Assembly (NCBI GenBank): GCA_964451885.1
Contig: CAYVJW010000099.1
Location: 1-6,075 of the forward strand
Direction of reading: 5' to 3'
From: CAYVJW01 sp964451885
Lineage (GTDB): Bacteria > Patescibacteriota > Gracilibacteria > UBA4473
DNA: 6,075 bases
Under the pieces are notes generated by a model. The model saw nothing but the letters and a program-made list of their open reading frames with translations. It was not told the origin of the DNA and did not search any database. Made by a program: the position numbers and the translations under genes. Of the stretch, positions 1 through 6,035 are shown piece after piece (the first letter of the stretch is position 1; each line of letters starts with the position of its first letter).

Positions 1-98
1 TTTGCTAATCCAAAAAAAACTTTCCCTTGGAATGTCAAATTGCGGGAGCAACTGATAAAATATACTAATTTTTATTATACTAAGACCCAATTGATCCG
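1..98 (+). pseudogene. degraded zinc-ribbon remnant of a large serine recombinase (5' side of a split gene)
   Basis: From base 1 this strand is open to a stop at 112-114, and the translated pieces resemble the zinc-ribbon segment of large serine recombinases. In frame 1 it reads NPKKTFP. In frame 2 it then reads GMSNCGS (29-49), like the G-x-x-x-C-G-x-C core of that ribbon, and this frame stops at 53. Back in frame 1 it reads YTNFYYTKTQLIR (61-99), like the Y-Y-x-C-T-K-x(n)-Q-x-I-R stretch just before the coiled-coil part. The expected cysteines are mostly missing and two frame changes are needed, so the piece cannot be functional. It is short and the match is from memory of the family, but the piece that should come next in such a protein begins at 3775. 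Alternative: the tail of an unrelated upstream gene ending at 114. Confidence 0.45.
88..98 (+). repeat. left copy of 11-bp direct repeat (CAATTGATCCG)
   Basis: CAATTGATCCG here and CAATTTATCCG at 3775-3785 agree at 10 of 11 bases in direct orientation. Both copies fall in the same codon phase and translate as Q-L-I-R and Q-F-I-R. They border the 3676-bp two-gene segment, as target-site duplications or an attL/attR core would. An 11-mer with one mismatch can occur by chance at this spacing; its placement at the recombinase breakpoint is what makes it notable. Confidence 0.5.
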
Positions 99-133
99 AC
101 AGTTTGTGGGTTGACGTTGCAATAGAACAAAAT

Positions 134-162
134 TTGACAAAAACGACCTCTAAAGTTAAAAG
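134..162 (+). promoter_or_regulatory. promoter-like element upstream of the 581-residue protein
   Basis: A perfect TTGACA (134-139) is followed after 16 bases by TTAAAAG (156-162), a partial match to TATAAT. Transcription would begin close to 168-170, only a few bases before the ATG at 173. The same TTGACA-N16-TTAAAAG arrangement precedes the oppositely oriented gene at the other end of the segment, which supports a real promoter. The DNA is AT-rich, so chance matches to the -10 are easy. Confidence 0.4.
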
Positions 163-172
163 ATTAAGGTCT

Positions 173-1918
173 ATGTTTTTTCGAAAATACAAATCAGCAA
201 CGGACCAAAGAAATCCTTATCACAGCTACCTTGATGATTTGCCTGATGAGGCATGGAAGGAGAAAGGCTGGGGCGTGGCGTTGGAAACGGCGGATGATAA
301 AGGTATTCCCATGGGGCCATATTTTGAATTCACGCCTGAAATATGGGAGCAGGAAACGAGAGAAAATGTGACGGAGCTTCTTGAGGTAGAAAGGTCAGTA
401 TCCGCCTTATCGACGAATTGTTTTCATGAAGTAGGAAACAACGCGGTAACGAAAGCCCCTTATCTTTCGGGAGATTTTAGGGACCATCCTGAATTTGAGC
501 GTCATTTGGAAGTACTGGAAAAAGCCTGGGGCAAATTGCCCGAAGCCCATCCTCGACGAAAAACTCTTAACTTAATAAAAGTTTTGGCCGCCCAAAAGCA
601 ATTTACTCAAAGGTTGGAAAAGTCAAAAACATGTTTAATGGATAGTTTATTCAGGCGTGATAAAAAAAAATCAAAAGAACTTCTTTTGCGTAATACGAAA
701 GAGGTTTTTTGGCGCAGAATAAACGGAATTAACTTTTTCTACGCCGGTTTTGCCCACGATGACAAATACTATGCTCAGCATCGTGAGTGGTATAAGTGCA
801 TTGCGCCTTACGCAAACATAATTGTTATAGAAACTCCCCCGATAACCCCTCCGTGTCAAAGATTGTCCTCAATATGGAAAGCTATAGGAGCGTGTCAAGA
901 GGGATCAGGCTTTGCTCAATTTATGTGCGACAGCTTCAAAGAAAATCCGCACGTTCTATTTGCGGATTTGGAATCGAGAAATAACTCAAAAATTTGCTTA
1001 GATACTATTCAATCTTTTGGTTCCAGTGGTTCCAGACAATTTCCTGATATTACCCCAAAATATCTGGAAGCATACTTTGGTTACCTTTGTGAAGTATCAC
1101 CGCATTTGGCAGAAATGCTGAAAAATGAAAAAGGTTTGGAAAAAGCGATTCGTTTACTTTCCACGGCTAGTAATAAAAGGTTCTTGACCTTTTTTGAGCA
1201 GAACGGAACGGTCTATAGTCCGAGTGTTTTTATAACCCCCGAAGGCAAACCTTCAAGTGCGCCCACGGGAGCAGCGCTGAGCCTCCTGTCTTTTGGGGAC
1301 GCTATGGCGGCTTTGAAAATTTGGAGATTAACTTCGTTAATGCAGACCACTGCTCAAACCGAAAAAGAAAAAAACAAAGTAGAATTCTCCAGGTGGGAAG
1401 GACCTGTTTTTAGTCTGCAAGGGGCGATGCATCTTCACCAACAAAGATGGTTTTTGGATCATCTCCCCGCGGCGATGCATACTGTCATAAATAATCCACA
1501 ATTTATCCGACAGGCAGATTGCTTGTTCGCAGATCCGCCACTATTAGAAACGAATTTAGTTGGTAAACTCGGTGATATATTGCAAGAAATTCAGTTTCTC
1601 AATAGTGGAACACCAGTGGCCAAAATGGCCCAATCGGCAAAAACAGCTCTTGATCGTAACCAGAAAACCGTATGTAGTCTGCTTCTTCTGCGTGAACCTT
1701 TAAGTTCAAAGCTTTTGAAAACTCCCTTAACTTTCAAAATACGAGAAGAATTCAACCTGGCTCGCCAAAAGAAAATACTTCCGGCTTTTTCTGCCAAAGA
1801 AGCTGATATTAAAAGACTTTTGGACGTAGAAACTTGGCGCAAAAACTCTGATAATCCTCATGCAATACACTTCGCACAGAAAGATCGGGAAGGGGAATTT
1901 GAGGTATTTTCGAAATAG
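173..1918 (+). CDS. uncharacterised protein with TraB/GumN/TIKI-like motifs
   Basis: This long open frame encodes 581 residues from the ATG at 173. It runs back to a TTG at 104, which would give 604 residues. ATG was chosen because a TTGACA/TTAAAAG promoter-like element lies between the two candidates and TTG has no ribosome binding site. ATG has only an AAGG three bases away, also poor. I do not recognise the protein with certainty. Two G-x-x-H motifs are present: GFAH at residues 192-195, after a hydrophobic strand, and GAMH at 417-420. Between them are VIETPP (218-223) and FADLESR (263-269). This order resembles the TraB/GumN/TIKI superfamily, which has an early GxxH, a following acidic strand and a late GA-x-H, and includes metal-dependent proteases and esterase relatives. 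The first ~185 residues and the last ~130 are charged, soluble-looking and without known motifs. No signal peptide or clear membrane span is visible. It converges on the next gene with a nine-base gap. That it is coding is very likely; the family call is tentative. Confidence 0.85.
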   Translation: MFFRKYKSATDQRNPYHSYLDDLPDEAWKEKGWGVALETADDKGIPMGPYFEFTPEIWEQETRENVTELLEVERSVSALSTNCFHEVGNNAVTKAPYLSGDFRDHPEFERHLEVLEKAWGKLPEAHPRRKTLNLIKVLAAQKQFTQRLEKSKTCLMDSLFRRDKKKSKELLLRNTKEVFWRRINGINFFYAGFAHDDKYYAQHREWYKCIAPYANIIVIETPPITPPCQRLSSIWKAIGACQEGSGFAQFMCDSFKENPHVLFADLESRNNSKICLDTIQSFGSSGSRQFPDITPKYLEAYFGYLCEVSPHLAEMLKNEKGLEKAIRLLSTASNKRFLTFFEQNGTVYSPSVFITPEGKPSSAPTGAALSLLSFGDAMAALKIWRLTSLMQTTAQTEKEKNKVEFSRWEGPVFSLQGAMHLHQQRWFLDHLPAAMHTVINNPQFIRQADCLFADPPLLETNLVGKLGDILQEIQFLNSGTPVAKMAQSAKTALDRNQKTVCSLLLLREPLSSKLLKTPLTFKIREEFNLARQKKILPAFSAKEADIKRLLDVETWRKNSDNPHAIHFAQKDREGEFEVFSK

Positions 1919-1927
1919 ATTTTGAAT

Positions 1928-3724
1928 TTAAGCCTTTCCATTTTGTTCAGGGTGTTCTTCGACAAAAATATTTCTGAGTTTCCCGCGTTCTTTTTTGTGT
2001 AAAGCATCGAGAAAACTTATAAAACAATCCTCCAATTTATCATAATCTTCATTTCCTTTTTCTATTTTATTTTCCAAATATTTGCATAACTTGGAATACA
2101 TCTGTTGATCCTTGCTTTTGATGGTATTAGCAAACCGAATTTGCTCATCTCGATTTCTTCTCCAGAGATGTCCCAGAGGCCTTCGTTTTTCGATTTCATA
2201 AACAGCGCTCCAAATAGCATCAAATATTTCTCCTTTTTGTTCCAAACTTAAAGAATAATGTTCTTCAAGCATTTTTTTAATTTCTGCTTTTTTAGAACTA
2301 ATCGCTATTTCTCGTTCATTCTTTTTCTCTTTTTGAAGAAATTCTCTAATTATCCTTACCCTAGAATTCCTACTAAGCTCTAGGATTTCTGCTCTTTTTT
2401 TCTTAATTTTTCTGATCGCAATGTTGCTACGTGTTCCCTTTATTTTTTCCACATCCCTCAATATTTCTTTCGACATTTCATCAATATCGCTCTCATCTAA
2501 AATTTCATCCTGCAAAAATTCTTCAATGAGATCCTCCAAAGTAATAACTCCTATGGGTTTTTGTTGTTCATCTACAACAACGTTGATATGGGCCTTATTA
2601 TTTATAAATTCTTTTAATACTGTCGGCGCAGTATCACTTAAAGTGGTAATATTTACTCTTCTCGACATGTATCTCGATACTGGATACTTCATAAATTTTT
2701 CGTCCTGAGCAGCTTTTAAAATATCATCTTTAAGACATATCCCGATTACATGACCTTCTCGGAAAATCGGAATACGAGAATAAGAAGGCGATTCTTCTAT
2801 TATTCTATTAGCTTCTTCTATTGTAGTAGTATTATCAAAAGAAAAAATTTCCCCCATTTTATTTTTCTTTGCAAGGATATCGCCGATTTTTCTTTCATCA
2901 AATTGCATTATTCCCTGTAACAAATTAAATTGTCGCCCATTGATAACTCCATTTAGTAGCATCTCAGTCAAATACTGCAAGCCATTCCTTTTGGTCGTAT
3001 CTTCGTCATTTTCCGGGAATTGAATTCTTCCCGATGTTCCTTTTTCTATTGCCCTTTTTGTGATGCGGGTATTCGCATTCATTATAGGAATGAGAGGAAC
3101 GATATAAGTAAGAACGATACGTAAAACAGGCAATACTCTTGCTGCCACTTTAGCGAGTTCTTCCGATTTAGCTATGCCGATATTTTTAGCTACATCTTCT
3201 CCATAAAACATAATGGCCATTGTGCTAATAACCGTTGCTATTGATCCGTTTAAGATTCCACTACCAGCTGAGGCCATCAAAATTCCTCCAGGGGTATTTA
3301 CCATGTTATTAAGAACAACAATCGTGGGAATGTATTTATCCAAATTATTCAAAACTTCAAGAAGTTTTATAGCTCCCCCGGCTCCTTCACGCGCTTGCTG
3401 CTTGATTTTATTTCTGTCACATGAAAGTATGGCCGCTTCAGTAGCAGATACCATTCCAGATAAAATCGAAACCGTAGCAATAATGCCTAAATATTTACCC
3501 CATTTCGTAATATTTTCCGAGTCCGGAATTGCATTTGTTATTTCGTGCAGATTCACCATTGCCTCATTGAAAAATGGTTCTGTTGAATCCAAAACCTGAG
3601 AAATTTTTTGCTGAAACTCTTCTGCAAATCGCAATGCATATGCTTCTTCTACCCAAGAGGGAAGTGTGTTTGTTATCGATATATCTTCAGGAGAGACTAT
3701 TTGTTTCATTATTAAAGCAAACAT
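1928..3724 (-). CDS. CNNM/CorC (HlyC) family membrane protein with CBS pair and atypical C-terminus
   Basis: The 598-residue protein has the core of the CNNM/CorC family, membrane proteins linked to Mg2+ (and Co2+) export or its regulation. Residues 75-216 match the DUF21/CNNM membrane domain: SGMVSATEAAILS (89-101) is the small-residue S-x-x-E helix, LNNMVNT (138-144) the conserved asparagine-rich turn, with further hydrophobic stretches near 147-175 and 195-216. A CBS pair follows. CBS1 (about 285-340) includes YSRIPIF (315-321) and GICLKDDIL. CBS2 (about 345-405) includes NVVVDEQQKPIGVITLEDLI and ends in the family's acidic DE-x-D tail. Two things are odd. About 74 residues precede the first span, where typical members begin at the membrane. 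The usual C-terminal CorC_HlyC domain is not recognisable; instead residues ~415-598 are a Lys/Arg/Glu-rich, helical-looking region. The ATG at 3724 has no ribosome binding site but a good promoter just upstream; Met6 (3709) is an alternative start. Mg2+ function is inferred from family only. Confidence 0.92.
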   Translation of the reverse strand: MFALIMKQIVSPEDISITNTLPSWVEEAYALRFAEEFQQKISQVLDSTEPFFNEAMVNLHEITNAIPDSENITKWGKYLGIIATVSILSGMVSATEAAILSCDRNKIKQQAREGAGGAIKLLEVLNNLDKYIPTIVVLNNMVNTPGGILMASAGSGILNGSIATVISTMAIMFYGEDVAKNIGIAKSEELAKVAARVLPVLRIVLTYIVPLIPIMNANTRITKRAIEKGTSGRIQFPENDEDTTKRNGLQYLTEMLLNGVINGRQFNLLQGIMQFDERKIGDILAKKNKMGEIFSFDNTTTIEEANRIIEESPSYSRIPIFREGHVIGICLKDDILKAAQDEKFMKYPVSRYMSRRVNITTLSDTAPTVLKEFINNKAHINVVVDEQQKPIGVITLEDLIEEFLQDEILDESDIDEMSKEILRDVEKIKGTRSNIAIRKIKKKRAEILELSRNSRVRIIREFLQKEKKNEREIAISSKKAEIKKMLEEHYSLSLEQKGEIFDAIWSAVYEIEKRRPLGHLWRRNRDEQIRFANTIKSKDQQMYSKLCKYLENKIEKGNEDYDKLEDCFISFLDALHKKERGKLRNIFVEEHPEQNGKA

Positions 3725-3729
3725 GTGTA

Positions 3730-3758
3730 CTTTTAATTATTCGTCTAGCTTTTGTCAA
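3730..3758 (-). promoter_or_regulatory. promoter-like element for the CNNM-type gene
   Basis: Reading the minus strand, a perfect TTGACA (3758-3753) is followed after 16 bases by TTAAAAG (3736-3730). Initiation would fall at or within a few bases of the ATG at 3724, implying a leaderless or nearly leaderless transcript. The arrangement mirrors the element at 134-162, including the exact spacer length. Confidence 0.5.
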
Positions 3759-3777
3759 TATTTTTTCATAATGACAA
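3752..3777. repeat. imperfect inverted repeat over the CNNM promoter
   Basis: TTGTCAATAT (3752-3761) and ATAATGACAA (3768-3777) are inverted copies matching at 9 of 10 positions, separated by six bases. The dyad covers the -35 hexamer of the CNNM-type gene and runs into the right copy of the 11-bp direct repeat. It could be an operator, a recombinase binding site at the junction, or a chance AT-rich palindrome. Confidence 0.35.
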
Positions 3778-3785
3778 TTTATCCG
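3775..3785 (+). repeat. right copy of 11-bp direct repeat (CAATTTATCCG)
   Basis: This is the partner of CAATTGATCCG at 88-98, with one mismatch. It is exactly where readable recombinase sequence resumes (Q-F-I-R), immediately after stops at 3769 and 3772 in the same frame. Confidence 0.5.
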
Positions 3786-4494
3786 TTCATGCCGTGAAGA
3801 ATTAGAGGTTCAAATTGACACCATTCTTGATTCTATCGAAATTCCAGAAGACTTTGTTAAATGGGCGATTAAACAGCTAAGAAAGGACTGTAAATCAGAC
3901 ACAAGTGCTTTTGCGGCTAAAAGAACACAGCTAAAGAAAGAATACGAAACAAACGAGGTAATGAGTGAGAATCTCGTCGATAAAATGACGAGAAATATCA
4001 TTACGGAGGAGATGTATCAAACAACCGTAAAACGGTATGAGGAGAAACAAAGGCAACTTGAAAAGGCGCTAAAGAAGTATGGACGACTGAAAGTTGATTG
4101 GTTGAAGAATTTGGAGGAGGATTTCAAATTTGCGAGTACCGCCAGAAAAAGATTCGCAGAAGGTGACACAAATACGAAAAGAGAGATCTTTTTTAAATTA
4201 GGTTCGAACTTTTCGCTTAAGGATAGAAAGCTCTTTATAGAGTTGAGGAAACCCTATTTCGCAATCCAAAAATCCAAGGAGGTGGTACAACCCATTTTTA
4301 CAAGGTTCGAACTTTCAGTAGACCGCATGGCTATGAGGAAAAACGACGCTTCGACGTCGCAAATTCCTATCTGGTACAGGCTACTTGACGCGTTTAGAAC
4401 TACTTACTTCGAAGCGATTTTGAGACTTCATAATGAGATAAAACTACTTCAAGATGGGCTTTATTGGTTTTTTGGGCAGAAATCATTTCAATGA
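3775..4494 (+). pseudogene. large serine recombinase, C-terminal fragment lacking the catalytic domain
   Basis: The frame from 3775 gives 239 codons that match the C-terminal part of large serine recombinases as found in Patescibacteria. QFIR and REELEVQID mark the end of the zinc ribbon. Then come IEIPEDFVKWA, a coiled-coil stretch with NIITEEMY and a Lys/Glu-rich helix, and the hallmark tail: ARKRFAEGD, TKREIFFKLGSN, LKDRKLFIELRKPY and WYRLLDAFRT. The N-terminal resolvase domain with its catalytic serine and the recombinase DNA-binding domain are absent, because stops at 3769 and 3772 block the frame and the DNA before them is the opposite-strand gene. An ATG at 3961 could start a 177-residue peptide (a GAGG is only two bases away), but that start falls inside the conserved region, so it is probably not the native one. 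Such enzymes integrate or excise mobile DNA; this copy cannot catalyse recombination. Its missing front half may lie left of the window. Confidence 0.88.
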
Positions 4495-4498
4495 ATGT

Positions 4499-4525
4499 TG
4501 AGAAAATAAAACCATTCATTACAAT
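4499..4525 (+). promoter_or_regulatory. possible promoter for the 447-residue protein
   Basis: TTGAGA (4499-4504) and TACAAT (4520-4525) each match the bacterial consensus at five of six positions, with a 15-base spacer that is on the short side. The -10 ends eight bases before the ATG at 4534, again implying a nearly leaderless message. It lies in the 39-base gap after the recombinase fragment. Confidence 0.35.
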
Positions 4526-4533
4526 CTTCCTGC

Positions 4534-5877
4534 ATGAAAACAATTTTTCAGAAAATAAATTTCCCTCCAAGTCTGGGAGGAAGTATTTATGAGTGGAGAG
4601 AAGTCGAAACAGTTTTTGAAATAAAAAATAGTGGAATCTATATCATTGTTATTACCGCTTCGGCTAAAAACGGAAAGCAAAATGGAACGGGAAATGACGA
4701 TGATTTGAGGGTTACTTTGAATGATTATAAGTTTGGCCAAGAAGAAAAACATAGTGAAAAAAAATCATGGAAAGGGTTTGGTACAGCTTCTTCTTGGGAT
4801 GGGGCGAGCTTGAAGGGAGGCGAAAAGACAGTTTTCTTTTTCGTAAAACTTGAACAAGGAACACAAGTTTTAAAATTCATGGCGGATGGAAAGCCAACGC
4901 TTAAAAAGATTGAAGTTCTGCAATTACATCAGAAAGGAGACGCAATAGAGAATGCTATCTTTGATTTTCAAGAAACAGCTCCCGGCATAAAAACAGATAC
5001 TGGTGGGATTCCTTGGAAAAGTTTCGTTTTTCAGGGGCGATTTAATACGGATCCTTTCAAGGTTAAGTTGATCGACATTTCTGCTACTTGTAAAAGTGCC
5101 AAACAGAAAGATTCAACGGATGGAGATAATATTAAAGTTTACGCAAACGGAGAAATTGTCACTAATCCACAAGCTCCCGGTTCTAACAAATACAAGAATT
5201 TTTTCTTTTCCGGGGATTTATCAAAAGGTGTTTCCGAAACACTTATGCTTTCGGGAGATCAATTTGTCTTTAATAAAAAAGACTTTTCGGTAGAAATTTG
5301 GTATGACGAAACACCTTTTTTGGAACAGGTGAAGATAGAAATTTTGGGTAAATCCGGATATGACAAGAAAAAGACTTCGGAGCGCTGGATAGCAAAAGTT
5401 ACTGAGTGGAGAAATTTACTAGATAAAGTGATTACAAATCCGTTTGTCTTACGTAAAATAGTGGAGCAAGCACGGAATATTTCTTATCAATATGCAGATG
5501 AGCATAATTTTTTCATTATCAATGAAGTAGGAAAGAAAATAAGGCTTCTTGATGACAACGAAGTTGATGCTTGTCGGCATTTTTGTTGGAATGTTCTTTT
5601 AACTCGCAAGTTGGGAATAGAAGATACGAAGATAGTTACTACTCATCATGAAATTTTTTGGAAAGAATTGACGAATAAAGAGGATTTCACAAGAGAAAAT
5701 ATCATGGATTTTTGGAATAATTTTCAGGGGTGCGAATATGCAAAGAATCATCCTAACATTCCTCCTTTAGAACTCTTTAATATGGCCAAAAGAAAAAGAG
5801 ACATTCTGAAGGATATTCAAAGTGTTACTCCAGAAAAAAGGAAACTTATTTTAGAACTTATTCAAGATTTTTTATGA
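4534..5877 (+). CDS. protein with two tandem beta-sandwich-like modules and a DUF6973-like C-terminal domain
   Basis: The 447-residue protein has three visible parts. Module 1 (about 15-130) looks like a carbohydrate-binding-type beta sandwich: YIIVITASAKNGKQ (36-49), an acidic DDDLRVTLND (55-64), and WDGASLKGGEKTVFFF (88-103), then a strand ending IEVLQL. Module 2 (about 137-271) repeats the pattern in diverged form: ISATCKSAKQ (182-191), GDNIKVYANG (197-206) and EQVKIEI. The C-terminal part (about 283-447) is helical and contains VDACRHFCWNVLLTRKLG (344-361), HHE (371-373) and MDFWNNFQG (391-399). This resembles the D-x-x-RH-x-x-WN, HE and MD-x-x-NN-x-x-G pattern that I associate with DUF6973, a domain of unknown function also seen at the ends of some toxin-like proteins. 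No signal peptide is seen. The ATG at 4534 has no ribosome binding site; the frame opens only at 4510, and no other start fits. Its stop overlaps the next gene's start. Function is unknown; a secreted or surface effector is possible. Confidence 0.93.
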   Translation: MKTIFQKINFPPSLGGSIYEWREVETVFEIKNSGIYIIVITASAKNGKQNGTGNDDDLRVTLNDYKFGQEEKHSEKKSWKGFGTASSWDGASLKGGEKTVFFFVKLEQGTQVLKFMADGKPTLKKIEVLQLHQKGDAIENAIFDFQETAPGIKTDTGGIPWKSFVFQGRFNTDPFKVKLIDISATCKSAKQKDSTDGDNIKVYANGEIVTNPQAPGSNKYKNFFFSGDLSKGVSETLMLSGDQFVFNKKDFSVEIWYDETPFLEQVKIEILGKSGYDKKKTSERWIAKVTEWRNLLDKVITNPFVLRKIVEQARNISYQYADEHNFFIINEVGKKIRLLDDNEVDACRHFCWNVLLTRKLGIEDTKIVTTHHEIFWKELTNKEDFTRENIMDFWNNFQGCEYAKNHPNIPPLELFNMAKRKRDILKDIQSVTPEKRKLILELIQDFL

Positions 5878-6035
5878 AAACAAAAATAAAAAAATGCCTG
5901 AAAACACTAGGAATTTTCTTAGTTTGCATCTTTGCCATTTGGGGAGTATTTTCTGCTTATATGTTTTATGTAATTGTTAGTACTCCCGGGATTGATGATC
6001 CAGAATATTCTTATGATTACAACGGGAGCGATTAA
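5874..6035 (+). CDS. small single-span membrane protein, translationally coupled to the preceding gene
   Basis: An ATG at 5874-5876 overlaps the preceding TGA (5875-5877) in an ATGA junction, a classic mark of translational coupling. It opens a 53-residue frame ending in TAA at 6033-6035. The protein has a lysine-rich start (MKTKIKKCLK), a hydrophobic span of about 25 residues (11-35, LGIFLVCIFAIWG onward), and an acidic tyrosine-rich tail (DDPEYSYDYNGSD). Positive-inside logic predicts the N-terminus in the cytoplasm and the tail outside. No lipobox is evident. Composition and coupling make it a credible gene despite its size. It may be a membrane partner, anchor or protective (immunity-like) protein for the upstream product; there is no direct evidence for any of these. 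Confidence 0.72.
   Translation: MKTKIKKCLKTLGIFLVCIFAIWGVFSAYMFYVIVSTPGIDDPEYSYDYNGSD

Larger units (their letters stand above)
88..3785. mobile_element. putative two-gene insertion within a serine recombinase gene
   Basis: The segment between the two CAATTKATCCG copies carries two convergent genes that fill it almost completely. Outside it on the left is a decayed recombinase zinc-ribbon piece, and on the right the rest of a recombinase resumes at the expected point of the protein. Removing one repeat copy plus the insert (3687 bp, a multiple of three) joins the halves in frame. The inner ends share inverted similarity (120-162 against 3773-3730). No transposase, integrase or resolvase is encoded inside, so if mobile it would depend on a trans-acting enzyme. 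The boundaries are inferred from one locus only. A rearrangement or deletion that brought unrelated recombinase scraps together is the main alternative. Confidence 0.42.

Noticed and set aside
104..172. TTG at 104 as the start of the 581-residue protein, adding 23 residues.
   Set aside because: TTG is a weak start with no ribosome binding site here, and a TTGACA/TTAAAAG promoter-like element lies inside the added stretch. It cannot be fully excluded.
1423..1480. Two copies of GGCGATGCAT at 1423-1432 and 1471-1480.
   Set aside because: Both encode A-M-H inside the coding frame, are only ten bases long, and no further copies are seen; this is likely chance or a minor protein repeat.
1618..1630. 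Palindromic GGCC-AAAAT-GGCC.
   Set aside because: The arms are only four bases and lie within coding sequence with no U-tract, so it is neither a terminator nor a credible site.
2421..3771. Plus-strand open frames opposite the CNNM-type gene (for example 3213-3599 and 2421-2708).
   Set aside because: They mirror a clearly conserved minus-strand coding region and have no recognisable motifs of their own.
3961..4494. An intact 177-residue gene starting at ATG 3961.
   Set aside because: The reading frame and recombinase-like sequence continue upstream to 3775, so the ATG is internal to a truncated recombinase and not a native start.
4492..5877. TGA read as glycine (Gracilibacteria/Absconditabacteria code).
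   Set aside because: TGA at 4492 and 5875 ends frames at sensible points, and the second overlaps a good start codon in an ATGA junction. Glycine is freely encoded by GGN elsewhere.
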